A stretch of 31,493 nucleotides of DNA from UBA3076 sp964646435 (lineage in GTDB: Bacteria > Desulfobacterota > Dissulfuribacteria > Dissulfuribacterales > UBA3076): positions 1-31,493 of the forward strand of contig CAZYEJ010000023.1 of assembly GCA_964646435.1 (NCBI GenBank). The letters are read 5' to 3'. Both the position numbers and the translations under genes were made by a program. Shown here in pieces: positions 1 through 8,571 of the stretch. Under the pieces are notes generated by a model. The model saw only the letters and a list, made by a program, of their open reading frames with translations, made no database searches and had not been told where the DNA came from. How positions within the stretch are numbered: position 1 is the stretch's first letter; the number at the start of each line of letters is the position of its first letter.

Positions 1-27
1 ACTTTGTTGATCTTGTATTTTGGCAGT

Positions 28-100
28 GAAATTTGAAACTTGAAATTGGGAAAAAATACAAAGTTATAGATGCATTACCTGATTTCAAATTTCCAGTTTC
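28..100. repeat. 7-bp TTGAAAT-type array with inverted partner, copy 1
   Basis: An array with units like TGAAATT lies at about 28-50, followed by a 40-bp unique-looking segment, and then by the inverted unit ATTTCAAATTTCCAG at about 82-96. The segment TGAAATTGGGAAAAA..ACAAAG..TAGATGC.TTACCT at 41-80 is repeated nearly exactly at 31452-31490, at the other end of the window and in the same orientation. It occupies the region immediately upstream of proB, so it is probably in the proB leader. No protein or RNA gene is seen in the first 123 bases. Confidence 0.8.
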
Positions 101-123
101 GACACTGGAGAACAATTTAATAA

Positions 124-1266
124 ATGGAAATCAGGTCTCAGGTACAGGGCCGTAAATTTTTACAATCCGTACGCAGGGTTGTAATCAAGGTGGGAAGCGC
201 TGTCCTCACTGACGAAAATGGCCTTGATGATCAAGTAATAGCCAGCCTTTGCACCCAGGTTGCCTCACTCCGCAAAGAGGATCGGGAGGTTACCATTGTC
301 TCCTCCGGGGCCATAGCTGCCGGCATGGGAAAAATGCTTGAGATTCAGGCACCTAAAACTGTTCCTGAGAAACAGGCTATGGCCGCGGTCGGGCAGGGGC
401 GTCTTATTCAGGCCTATGAGGATGCCTTTAGAAATCACAGCATTCACGTAGCACAGATTTTGCTCACCAGGGAAGGACTGGTTTCAAGGTATCGCTATCT
501 TAATGCAAAAAATACCTTAAGGACCTTGTTACAATGGGGCATTATCCCGATTATAAATGAAAATGATACAGTGGCCACAGAGGAGCTTCAGTTTACTGAC
601 AATGATGCCCTGGCCGTGCTGATTGTGAATTTGGTGGAGGCAGAAGTCCTTATATGCCTGAGCGATGTGGATGGACTTTATGACAGAGATCCAAAAGAGA
701 AGGCAGATGCACGGCGTATTCCAGAGGTCTCTAAGGTAGATAAATCAATAACTGATCTTGCCAGTGATTACCTGGGAAGGGCCGGCCGGGGAGGTATGAA
801 GTCTAAATTGGAGGCGGCCCAAATGGTGACTGCTTGCGGTGTCCCCATGGTGGTTGCTAAAGGAAGGACTGACCGGATACTGATGCGGCTATTTGCAGGA
901 GAAGACCTGGGTACGCTGTTTTGCGCCAGTAAGAGAAGGATACACGGGCGAAAGCCCTGGATCGTGTTTACACTTGATCGAAAAGGAATCCTTGAAATCG
1001 ACGAGGGAGCAGTCAAGGCAATGGTGGATAATGGTAAGAGCCTTTTGCCTGTCGGAATTAGAGGAGTTCAGGACGATTTTGAGGCCGGGGCCTGTGTGGT
1101 GTGTTGTGACGGCTTGGGGAAAGAGATCGCTGTTGGGCTCAGTAACTATAATTCCCGGGACATTCGTAAGATTTGTGGTTGCCAGACAGGTGAAATATAT
1201 GACATAATTGGTCATCAAGGAACGAGTGAGGTTATACACAGGGATAATATGGTGATTTTATTATGA
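124..1266 (+). CDS. proB: Glutamate 5-kinase
   Basis: This enzyme phosphorylates L-glutamate with ATP to gamma-glutamyl phosphate, the first step of proline synthesis, in the cytosol. The 380-residue protein begins its amino-acid kinase domain at VVIKVGSAVLT (about residues 19-29) and carries SSGAIAAG, INENDTVA and FTDNDALA, the nucleotide and glutamate-binding segments of the family. A C-terminal PUA domain (about 280-375, with VGLSNYNS and the final HRDNMVIL) gives the usual length of the long bacterial form. The ATG at 124 has a GGAG 13 nt upstream, so initiation may be modest. The stop overlaps the proA start by four bases (ATGA), implying coupled translation with the next enzyme in the pathway. 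The upstream region is repeat sequence, so the promoter is not obvious. Confidence 0.96.
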   Translation: MEIRSQVQGRKFLQSVRRVVIKVGSAVLTDENGLDDQVIASLCTQVASLRKEDREVTIVSSGAIAAGMGKMLEIQAPKTVPEKQAMAAVGQGRLIQAYEDAFRNHSIHVAQILLTREGLVSRYRYLNAKNTLRTLLQWGIIPIINENDTVATEELQFTDNDALAVLIVNLVEAEVLICLSDVDGLYDRDPKEKADARRIPEVSKVDKSITDLASDYLGRAGRGGMKSKLEAAQMVTACGVPMVVAKGRTDRILMRLFAGEDLGTLFCASKRRIHGRKPWIVFTLDRKGILEIDEGAVKAMVDNGKSLLPVGIRGVQDDFEAGACVVCCDGLGKEIAVGLSNYNSRDIRKICGCQTGEIYDIIGHQGTSEVIHRDNMVILL

Positions 1267-2522
1267 GCGAAATACAAAGTTTAATAGCAAAAATGGCGAT
1301 AGAGGCGAAAAAAGCAGCCAGGGAAGTAGCAAAGCTCTCGACTACTGTAAAAAATGACGTTCTGCTGAGGACTGCGGAACGAATAATAGAGGCCAGGGAA
1401 AAGCTGCAGGAGGAGAATGAAAAAGATCTCATAAAGGCAAAAGATAAAGGTGTTACTTCTGCCTTTATGGATCGGCTGAGATTGTCGGATAAGGTTATTG
1501 ATTCCATGGCTGACGGACTTCGGGACGTGGTGGCCCTTCCGGATCCTGTGGGCGAGATTCCAAAGATGTGGAAGAGACCCAACGGCCTCACAGTGGGCAG
1601 GGTTCGAATACCACTGGGTGTAATCGGAATGATTTACGAGTCCAGGCCGAATGTCACCATAGATGCAGCGGGCCTGTGTCTCAAGGCAGGAAACGCCATA
1701 ATACTTAGGGGCGGATCGGACGCCCTTTATTCCAACCTGGCCCTGGCCTCCATACTACAGGATGTGTTGAAAGAGTTTTCAGTACCCGGGGAGGCGGTGC
1801 AGGTAGTCTCAACCACTGACAGGGCGGCAGTCACAGAGCTTCTGAAGAGGGAAGAGGAAATAGATGTCATAATCCCAAGGGGAGGTGAAGGCCTTATCCG
1901 TTTTGTGGCGGAACATTCCCGCATTCCTGTGTTGAAGCACTACAAGGGCGTGTGTCATGTATATGTTGACAAGTGGGCCGATCTGAATATGGCCAAAGAG
2001 GTCTGTTTTAATTCCAAGGTGCATAGGCCAGGGGTCTGTAATGCCATGGAAGGTATGCTTGTGCACAGAGATATTGCAGATGAGTTTTTGCCCTTAATGG
2101 CTGAGTCATTCAAGGATGCCGGTGCAGAACTCCGGGGGTGTGAGCGCACCTGCGGATTGGTACCTTTTGCCAAAACAGCTACTGATGAGGACTGGGGAAA
2201 GGAGTTTTTGGATCTGGTCCTTGCTGTAAAGGTGGTTGATAGCATGGATGAGGCCATGGACTATATTGCCCGTTATGGTTCGAATCACACTGATGCCATA
2301 GTCACAAGGGATTACGCAAGGGCGAGGAGGTTTCTGTCAGAGGTGGATGCATCTCTGGTTATCGTCAATGCATCAACCCGCTTTAATGACGGTGGAGAGT
2401 TAGGCCTTGGAGCAGAGATAGGAATCAGCACATCCAAGCTACATGCCTATGGCCCAATGGGGCTTGAGGAACTCACTACCACGAAATTCATAGCCTTTGG
2501 TGATGGCCAGATAAGGAGCTAG
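1263..2522 (+). CDS. proA: Gamma-glutamyl phosphate reductase
   Basis: This cytosolic enzyme reduces gamma-glutamyl phosphate with NADPH to glutamate semialdehyde, the second step to proline. The 419-residue length is standard. Family landmarks are GVIGMIYESRPNVT (cofactor region), LRGGSDA, DVIIPRGGEGLI and the active-site segment RPGVCNAME with the catalytic cysteine at residue 259. The C-terminal STRFNDGGELGLGAEIGIST is also typical. It overlaps proB by four bases and is followed one base later by the nadD-rsfS start, so the three genes are very likely co-transcribed. No proC is in this window. Nothing in the catalytic motifs looks damaged. Confidence 0.97.
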   Translation: MSEIQSLIAKMAIEAKKAAREVAKLSTTVKNDVLLRTAERIIEAREKLQEENEKDLIKAKDKGVTSAFMDRLRLSDKVIDSMADGLRDVVALPDPVGEIPKMWKRPNGLTVGRVRIPLGVIGMIYESRPNVTIDAAGLCLKAGNAIILRGGSDALYSNLALASILQDVLKEFSVPGEAVQVVSTTDRAAVTELLKREEEIDVIIPRGGEGLIRFVAEHSRIPVLKHYKGVCHVYVDKWADLNMAKEVCFNSKVHRPGVCNAMEGMLVHRDIADEFLPLMAESFKDAGAELRGCERTCGLVPFAKTATDEDWGKEFLDLVLAVKVVDSMDEAMDYIARYGSNHTDAIVTRDYARARRFLSEVDASLVIVNASTRFNDGGELGLGAEIGISTSKLHAYGPMGLEELTTTKFIAFGDGQIRS

Positions 2523-2523
2523 T

Positions 2524-3594
2524 GTGCGCATAGGTCTGCTAGGAGGCACGCTGGACCCTGTCCATTTTGGCCATCTCAGGTCGGCTGAGGAGATCAGAGA
2601 GGCCCTGGAACTGGATGAAATCTGGTTTATGCCTGCTGCCCTGCCGCCACATAAGGGATCACCAACCCTTACGTCCTTTGCCCATCGTCTTGCCATGGTG
2701 GAGTTGGCAGTGGCTTCTATGGACTATTTCAAGGCTACAGCCATTGAAAACGAACGTTCCGGACCGTCCTATTCCATCGACACCTTAAAGGAGCTTGGAG
2801 AAAGATATAAAGATAAGGCGGAGTTCTTCTTTATTTTGGGAAGTGACGCTTTTCTCGATATTGAGACATGGAAGGATTATGGCAGACTCACGGACCATGG
2901 CTCCCTGGTAATAATGAGACGTGGTCATGAAGACTCGTCAGGGTTGAAGCAGGTCATATCCCGGGCGTTTCCAGATCATCGTATCCAAGAGGAAAATGAC
3001 ATTTTTATTGCCCATGATAAGGGTGCTATCTACCTTTATTCAGTAACTCACCTTGCCATATCAGGGACTGATATAAGACGCAGGGCAAGATCCGGTCTTT
3101 CTGTGCGTTTTCTCGTCCCTGAAGAAGTCAGGAAATATATGGAAAAAAATAGCTTGTATGCTGAGTTGACAGGCAACCCCTCACCATCTTTAGAGGATAA
3201 AGAATCCAAAGTCGCATCCTTAGAGGAACCCGTTCAACAAATAGTTTCGGAACTACTGGAAAACAAGGGGGAACAGGTTGTAATCCTGGACATGAGAGAT
3301 CTTTCTTCCCTTGCTGATTTTTTTATAATCTCCCATGGACGATCCACCCGGCATGTCCAGGGCATTGCAAGCAAGATGCGCAAGAACCTTCGCAAGAAGG
3401 GGATCAAGTGCAAGGGAATTGAAGGGGAACATGAGGGCAAGTGGATATTGATGGACTATGGAGACGTTATCGTACACCTGTTTTACGAACCCATAAGGGA
3501 CTTTTACGACCTTGAAGGACTTTGGAGTGAAGCCCCAAAGATAATCCCGGGGGAAGAAGAGTGCCTAAAGTTTGAAGTGCCTAAAGTGCGCTAA
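2524..3594 (+). CDS. nadD-rsfS: Fused nicotinate-nucleotide adenylyltransferase (NadD) and ribosomal silencing factor (RsfS)
   Basis: One uninterrupted 356-residue frame joins two proteins that are usually separate neighbouring genes. Residues 1 to about 210 are NadD: GGTLDPVHFGH is the adenylyltransferase T/HxGH region and ISGTDIRRR is the C-terminal nucleotide-binding motif; it makes nicotinate adenine dinucleotide from NaMN and ATP for NAD synthesis. Residues about 235-345 are RsfS (Iojap/YbeB family): VVILDMRDLSSLADFFII, STRHVQGIA, GEHEGKWILMDYGDVIVHLF. RsfS binds uL14 on the large ribosomal subunit and blocks subunit joining when nutrients are low. A linker rich in Ser, Pro and Glu (about 211-234) separates them. 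The GTG start at 2524 is set by AAGGAG at 2513; the GTG at 2522 runs into a stop. A base-call frameshift removing the NadD stop is possible but the linker reads cleanly. Confidence 0.93.
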   Translation: MRIGLLGGTLDPVHFGHLRSAEEIREALELDEIWFMPAALPPHKGSPTLTSFAHRLAMVELAVASMDYFKATAIENERSGPSYSIDTLKELGERYKDKAEFFFILGSDAFLDIETWKDYGRLTDHGSLVIMRRGHEDSSGLKQVISRAFPDHRIQEENDIFIAHDKGAIYLYSVTHLAISGTDIRRRARSGLSVRFLVPEEVRKYMEKNSLYAELTGNPSPSLEDKESKVASLEEPVQQIVSELLENKGEQVVILDMRDLSSLADFFIISHGRSTRHVQGIASKMRKNLRKKGIKCKGIEGEHEGKWILMDYGDVIVHLFYEPIRDFYDLEGLWSEAPKIIPGEEECLKFEVPKVR

Positions 3595-3648
3595 AGTTAA
3601 GGAATTATATCTTTATGGGTGGAGTGCTTTTTAATAAATAGCCCTATC

Positions 3649-4686
3649 ATGAAAGATCCGATCTGTGAGTTCAAGGCCGTCAGCAAGGACTATTCCGTAC
3701 GGCATAGTTTTTTTGCCTCAGGTTCATACAGGATTAAGGCTTTGGACAGGGTTAATCTATCTGTTAAGCAAGGTGAGATCTTAGGACTTGTGGGAGAAAG
3801 CGGCTGTGGTAAATCCACACTGGCCAAAATAGCCTTGGGCCTTGAATCTCCTACGAGCGGACAGGTTTTCTTTTCTGGATATGACATTGCTGATTTTGAT
3901 AAAACAAGGCTGCAAAATTTTCGGCGGCAGGCACAGATGGTTTTCCAGGACCCCTTTTCTTCCTTAAATCCCAAAAAGACGATCTTTAAGATCCTGAGTG
4001 AACCTTTGAAAATACACAGGCTGTGTCACAAAAACCATTATAAAGAGCGGGTGACAAGACTGCTGAAAGAAGTCGGCCTGGACGAACAGATCCTGAGCCG
4101 CTATCCACATGAGTTCAGTGGAGGCCAGCGTCAGCGTATCGGTTTGGCCCGGGCCCTTGCCACAACTCCTAAGATGATAGTTGCAGATGAGCCGACATCT
4201 GCTCTTGATGTCTCTATACAGGCCCAGATCATAAATTTGCTTCTTGACCTTCAGGAAAGACATAAACTCTCTTTTCTGTTTATCTCACATGACCTTCCTG
4301 TGATACAGTTTGTAAGCCATCGTGTAGCTGTTATGTACAAAGGTCAGCTTATGGAATTGATGCCTAAAAATGCATTTCTGCAATCACCAAATCACCAAAT
4401 CACTAAATCACTAAATCACCACCACCCCTATACATCGCTTCTTCTGAGTGCTGTTCCTGTGCCGGATCCAAAGATGGGCGTGGAGGCAAAAAAAAGGGAT
4501 TATGGATTAACACATAATTATAAAAATGATAGACATCAAAAGGGATGCGCCTTTTTCCCCCGGTGCAGTCTGGCTACAGACAAGTGCAGCGCAGAACGAC
4601 CTTTCTGGACGGAAGTTGCTAAGGATCACTTTATTGCGTGTCATTTTATATATAAAAATGGAGTAACCAAGTCAAAATGGACATAG
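3649..4686 (+). CDS. Oligopeptide/dipeptide-type ABC transporter ATP-binding protein (OppF/DppF-like), with repeat insertion
   Basis: This is the ATPase subunit of a peptide-type importer; it would sit on the inner face of the membrane. It has Walker A GESGCGKST, the Q-loop FQDPFSSLNP, signature FSGGQRQRIGLARAL, Walker B MIVADEPTSALD and the H-loop ISHD. The C-terminal oligo_HPY extension has HPYTSLLLSAVP and a cysteine cluster (FFPRC..ATDKC..C..HFIACH) as in OppF/DppF. An in-frame array of the 8-bp unit AATCACCA (4382-4423) adds about 14 residues just before HPYT. No permease, binding protein or second ATPase is adjacent, so it is an orphan subunit here. The ATG at 3649 gives the canonical N-terminus; a GTG at 3619 would add ten residues and neither has a strong ribosome site. 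It overlaps lon by 10 bases. Confidence 0.9.
   Translation: MKDPICEFKAVSKDYSVRHSFFASGSYRIKALDRVNLSVKQGEILGLVGESGCGKSTLAKIALGLESPTSGQVFFSGYDIADFDKTRLQNFRRQAQMVFQDPFSSLNPKKTIFKILSEPLKIHRLCHKNHYKERVTRLLKEVGLDEQILSRYPHEFSGGQRQRIGLARALATTPKMIVADEPTSALDVSIQAQIINLLLDLQERHKLSFLFISHDLPVIQFVSHRVAVMYKGQLMELMPKNAFLQSPNHQITKSLNHHHPYTSLLLSAVPVPDPKMGVEAKKRDYGLTHNYKNDRHQKGCAFFPRCSLATDKCSAERPFWTEVAKDHFIACHFIYKNGVTKSKWT
4382..4423 (+). repeat. In-gene 8-bp array (AATCACCA family), about 5 units, in the oppF-like gene
   Basis: Five consecutive 8-bp units read AATCACCA, AATCACCA, AATCACTA, AATCACTA, AATCACCA. Because 8 is not a multiple of three, 24 bp cycle through all frames and encode the same peptide, NHQITKSP, whichever frame is used. 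The same unit, in the same orientation relative to the coding strand, occurs in folK (9025-9062) and miaA (28542-28619). Confidence 0.92.
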
Positions 4687-7091
4687 AAAATACTATTACA
4701 AATTTGCTTGATATAGATGATGACCAGGAGCCTATAGAAATACCTGAAGTGCTTCCTCTGATGCCGGTAAGGGACGTGATAGTTTTTCCCTCAATGATTA
4801 TTCCCCTTTTCATTGGGAGAGAAACCTCTGTGGCAGCAATAAACGAGGCCCTGGCCTCTGACAGGATGATTTTTCTGGTTACACAGAAGGATGCCTCAGA
4901 AGAGAATCCATCCAAGGATGGATTATATAAGACAGGCGTTGTGGCCATGATAATGAGGACCCTTCAGCTTCCTGACGGGCGTCTCAAAGTCCTTGGTCAG
5001 GCCCTTGTAAAAGGGACTATTCAAGAATTCTTGCAGGACAAACCTTGCTTTAGAGTCCGTATAGAGACTGTCAAGGAAGAAGAGCCTGCCGAGATATCCG
5101 TAGAGATAGAGGCCCTTATTCGAAATGTAAGAGATCAGGCAGAAAGACTGTTTAATCTTAAAGGTGTCTTTACTCCTGAGATGGGAGCCATTTTAAATGG
5201 TGTTGAGGAGCCAGGCAGGCTGGCGGATATCGTTGGATCCAATCTTAACTTGAAATCCGCTGAGGCACAGCATTTGCTTGAAATGACAGATCCCTTGGCG
5301 CGTTTAGAGGAAGTAAATAACTTGCTTGCCAGGGAGCTTGAGGTCTCCACCGTGCAGGCTAAAATTCAGTCCGAGGCCAAGGGGGAAATGACCAAGACCC
5401 AGAGAGAATATTTTCTCCGGGAGCAATTGATGGCCATAAGACGTGAGCTAGGCGAAATCGACGAAAAATCTGAAGAATTGGCAGAGCTGAAAAAAAAGGT
5501 CCGCAAGGCCAAGATGCCCAAGGAGGCAGAGAAGGAAACTCTTAAACAAATCCAGAGGCTTGAGTCAATGCACCCCGAAGCCTCTGAGGCGTCTATGGTG
5601 AGGACATATGTCGACTGGCTGGTTGAAGTCCCATGGTCAAAGAGTACAAAAGACAAACTGGACGTGCGCAGGGCACAGAAGATTCTGGATGAGGATCACT
5701 ATGACCTGGAAAAGGTTAAGGAGCGCATAATTGAATACATCGCTGTTAGGAAGCTTAACCCTTCCGCAAAGGGGCCGATTCTGTGCTTTATAGGTCCACC
5801 AGGGGTTGGCAAGACATCTCTGGGCCGTTCTGTAGCACGAACCATTGGGAAAAAGTTTATCAGGATATCTCTGGGTGGTGTCAGGGATGAGGCGGAGATT
5901 CGGGGTCACCGCAGGACATATATCGGCGCCCTGCCGGGAAGAATTATCCAGGGACTTAAAAGGGCCGGGAGTAACAACCCTGTGTTCATGATGGATGAGG
6001 TGGACAAAATCGGGGCTGATTTTCGGGGGGACCCGGCTGCCGCCCTTCTGGAGGTCCTCGACCCTGAGCAGAACAATACATTCACTGATCATTACCTGGA
6101 TCTGCCCTTTGATCTTTCAAAAGTAATGTTTATCCTTACTGCCAATGCATCTGACACTATTCCTTCCGCCCTTTTTGATCGACTGGAGGTGATCCAGCTA
6201 TCCGGCTATACCAGCGAAGAGAAAAAGGCCATTGCAAAGAAATACCTGATCCCCAGACAGCTCAAGGAACACGGGCTTTCGGAAAAGGTCCTGAGGATTT
6301 CAGATGCCGCACTTGTAAAGATAATTTCAGATTATACCCAGGAGGCAGGACTCCGGGAACTTGAGAGACAGATCGGCGCAATTTGCAGAAAGACGGCAAG
6401 ACGGATCGCCGAAGGAGAGAAGGGGGCTTTTAAAATTACTGGTGCCAACATTAAACACTGTCTTGGTATCCCAAAGTATGAGACTGATCTGGAACAGGAA
6501 GAGAGCCAGGTAGGGGTTGTAACAGGGCTTGCATGGACTCCTTTTGGAGGAGAAATCCTTCGAGTTGAGGCCAGCATCATGAAGGGTAAAGGGAAACTCA
6601 CTCTGACAGGACTCATGGGCGAGGTCATGAAGGAGTCGGCCCAGGCCGCCTTAAGTTACGCAAGGTCCAGGGCCGAAGAGCTTGGTATTGACCCGGATGT
6701 CTTTGAAAAAAAGGACATACACGTTCATGTGCCGGCCGGGGCCATACCCAAAGACGGGCCTTCCGCAGGCATAACCCTTACCACGGCTCTTGTCTCTGCC
6801 TTGGTGCATAGGCCGGTCAACAAGGATGTGGTTATGACCGGAGAGATAACCTTGCGTGGCAGGGTCCTTCCTATCGGAGGGCTCAAGGAAAAGGCCCTGG
6901 CAGCACTGAGGGCCGGCATCTACACTGTTATAATTCCAGAGCAAAACATGATGGACCTGGAAGAGATACCGGCAAATATCCGCAGACAGCTTGATTTCAA
7001 ACCGGTTCGTCACATGGACGAGGTGCTGGATATTGCCATTGGTCCCCGGCCTTGGGTAGATGAGGAAAAACAAGATGCACATAAAAATTAA
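4677..7091 (+). CDS. lon: ATP-dependent protease Lon
   Basis: Lon is a cytosolic hexameric AAA+ serine protease that degrades misfolded and specific regulatory proteins. The 804-residue protein has the N-terminal substrate-binding domain (LMPVRDVIVFPSMI, about 28-41), a coiled middle region, the AAA+ module with Walker A GPPGVGKT (Lys379), and Walker B VFMMDEVDKI. The C-terminal protease domain carries the catalytic Ser696 in DGPSAGITL and Lys739 in GGLKEKALAALRAG, 43 residues later as in the E. coli enzyme (Ser679/Lys722). All catalytic residues are intact. The ATG at 4677 lies inside the end of the oppF-like gene, with GGAG 13 nt upstream. No heat-shock-type operator was recognised upstream, consistent with read-through from the upstream genes. 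Confidence 0.97.
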   Translation: MDIENTITNLLDIDDDQEPIEIPEVLPLMPVRDVIVFPSMIIPLFIGRETSVAAINEALASDRMIFLVTQKDASEENPSKDGLYKTGVVAMIMRTLQLPDGRLKVLGQALVKGTIQEFLQDKPCFRVRIETVKEEEPAEISVEIEALIRNVRDQAERLFNLKGVFTPEMGAILNGVEEPGRLADIVGSNLNLKSAEAQHLLEMTDPLARLEEVNNLLARELEVSTVQAKIQSEAKGEMTKTQREYFLREQLMAIRRELGEIDEKSEELAELKKKVRKAKMPKEAEKETLKQIQRLESMHPEASEASMVRTYVDWLVEVPWSKSTKDKLDVRRAQKILDEDHYDLEKVKERIIEYIAVRKLNPSAKGPILCFIGPPGVGKTSLGRSVARTIGKKFIRISLGGVRDEAEIRGHRRTYIGALPGRIIQGLKRAGSNNPVFMMDEVDKIGADFRGDPAAALLEVLDPEQNNTFTDHYLDLPFDLSKVMFILTANASDTIPSALFDRLEVIQLSGYTSEEKKAIAKKYLIPRQLKEHGLSEKVLRISDAALVKIISDYTQEAGLRELERQIGAICRKTARRIAEGEKGAFKITGANIKHCLGIPKYETDLEQEESQVGVVTGLAWTPFGGEILRVEASIMKGKGKLTLTGLMGEVMKESAQAALSYARSRAEELGIDPDVFEKKDIHVHVPAGAIPKDGPSAGITLTTALVSALVHRPVNKDVVMTGEITLRGRVLPIGGLKEKALAALRAGIYTVIIPEQNMMDLEEIPANIRRQLDFKPVRHMDEVLDIAIGPRPWVDEEKQDAHKN

Positions 7092-8217
7092 TCGCGATCG
7101 TCTGGCTGATACCTTCAGGCAACTTGTCTCGATTGACAGTCCTTCAAGAGAAGAAGGGGCTGTTGCAGACTGGATCAAGAGGACCCTGAAAGAAGAAATA
7201 GGGGCCGAGGTAATAGAAGATCAATCACGTGGTCAGACGGGCTCTGAGAGCGGCAACATCATTGCCCGCATCCAGGGGACGGAAAAGATAGCCCCGCTCT
7301 TTTTTAATGCCCATATGGACACTGTGGAGCCGGGAAGAGGGATAAAGGTCATCTTAAAGGACGGTATTTTTCAGAGTGACGGGACCACAGTCCTGGGTGC
7401 TGATGATAAGGCGGCTATAGCCATACTTGTTGAGACGGCCAGATTATTAAAAGAGCACAAGGTCTCTCATGGTCCTATTGAATTTCTATTTACTGTATGC
7501 GAGGAAATAGGCCTGCTGGGCGCCAAGTCACTGGACCCTGCTCTGCTTGAGGCAAGGGCTGGGTATGCTCTCGATTCAAGTGATCCGGAGGTTTTAATAA
7601 ATCAAGCCCCTTGTGCCATTCGTTTCAAGGTCAGGGTTGTCGGCAAGGCTGTCCACGCGGGTCTCCACCCCGAACTGGGGATAAATGCCATACAGGTTGC
7701 GGCCAGGGCCTTGGCAGAAGTTCCTATGGGCCGTATTGATGAATATACCACTGCAAATGTCGGATTGATACATGGTGGCAAAGCCACCAACATAGTACCT
7801 GAAGAGGTGGAGCTGGAAGGCGAGGTCCGTAGCCACAATCCGGAAAAATTAAGGGAAGTCCGGGACCAGATCCTTGAGACTTTTCACAGAATAGCTCTGG
7901 ATTTTAAGCCGGTGGAAAATTTCGGATTACCCTTGATCAAGACAGAGATTATCGACGACTATCCCCTGATGTCGGTCTCTGAAGAACATCCCCTGATTAC
8001 CACTGCTGCAAAAGCGGCAAAGGGACTTGGAGAAAAACTCAGGCTGGAAATGACTGGAGGGGGAAGCGATGCCAACATTTTCAACGCCAAAGGCCTTGCT
8101 ACAGTGGTTATGGGAATCGGCATGCAGAATGTCCACACCACCTCAGAGCATATCCGCCTGGATGATATGGTGGCTGCTGCAGAAATGGTGCTGGAGATAA
8201 TCCAGATGAAAAGATAA
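7075..8217 (+). CDS. M20-family metallopeptidase, PepT-like
   Basis: A zinc-dependent cytosolic exopeptidase of the M20 family, closest in motif layout to tripeptidase T and its PepT2-like relatives. Metal-binding and catalytic segments are visible: NAHMDTVEPG (His and catalytic Asp), GADDKAA (bridging Asp), CEEIGLLG (catalytic Glu pair), ALDSSDP and GGGSDANIF near the C-terminus. Residues about 175-290 form the lid or dimerisation insert (GKAVHAGLHPELGINAI). The start at 7075 is preferred because GAGGA lies 8 nt upstream; an ATG at 7060 would add five residues. It overlaps lon by 17 bases, so degradation products of Lon could be handled by a co-expressed peptidase, although that link is inference. 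Exact substrate cannot be read from sequence. Confidence 0.88.
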   Translation: MHIKINRDRLADTFRQLVSIDSPSREEGAVADWIKRTLKEEIGAEVIEDQSRGQTGSESGNIIARIQGTEKIAPLFFNAHMDTVEPGRGIKVILKDGIFQSDGTTVLGADDKAAIAILVETARLLKEHKVSHGPIEFLFTVCEEIGLLGAKSLDPALLEARAGYALDSSDPEVLINQAPCAIRFKVRVVGKAVHAGLHPELGINAIQVAARALAEVPMGRIDEYTTANVGLIHGGKATNIVPEEVELEGEVRSHNPEKLREVRDQILETFHRIALDFKPVENFGLPLIKTEIIDDYPLMSVSEEHPLITTAAKAAKGLGEKLRLEMTGGGSDANIFNAKGLATVVMGIGMQNVHTTSEHIRLDDMVAAAEMVLEIIQMKR

Positions 8218-8365
8218 ACATCGAACATCGAACGTCCAACATCGAATGTTGAATGTGGAAAAAGGAACTTAGGGAGACCCAGAGACGGTTAAACTTATTC
8301 AGCGTGCATCGCTGAATGTCCGGTATTGGATATTCGTTTTTCATTCGATGTTGGACGTTCATCTT
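8218..8365. repeat. 8-bp GAACATC-type arrays in inverted pair
   Basis: Starting at the first base after the peptidase stop codon, the units ACATCGAACATCGAACGTCCAAC run to about 8250. The inverted counterpart ATTCGATGTTGGACGTTCATC ends at about 8362. The right part, including GGTATTGGATATTCG, matches in reverse complement the left part of the repeat at 22934-23069. It lies between convergent genes and could end transcription from either side; that role is inference. Confidence 0.85.
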
Positions 8366-8374
8366 TAGTATATA

Positions 8375-8513
8375 GTAGGTTGGGTTAAGCGGGTATCATG
8401 CACTTATATTGTTGGGTTCGCCTGGCCTATTGTTCCTCAAGGGTTTGAAATAGCTACAAAATTAGCGAACCCAACAAGATTTGTTGTAAGCGCATCGGCT
8501 TAACCCAACCTAC
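8375..8513. repeat. Nested inverted repeat (GTAGGTTGGGTTAAGC)
   Basis: A perfect 16-bp inverted repeat (8375-8390 with 8498-8513) encloses a second perfect 13-bp inverted repeat TTGTTGGGTTCGC (8409-8421 with 8465-8477). The RNA of either strand could form a long interrupted hairpin. It fills the rest of the space between the convergent peptidase and YHS genes, and no coding frame was recognised in 8218-8571. GTAGGTTGGGTT palindromes are familiar from many bacterial genomes. Confidence 0.9.
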
Positions 8514-8571
8514 AATTTTTAGTGGATATCCACTTTTCCAGTATTCCAATATTCCAATTGGGTCGAATCCC

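Noticed and set aside
889..1239. Long antisense frames under proB, lon, dapA and other genes
   Set aside because: They lie opposite genes with clear family motifs and show no recognisable protein themselves.
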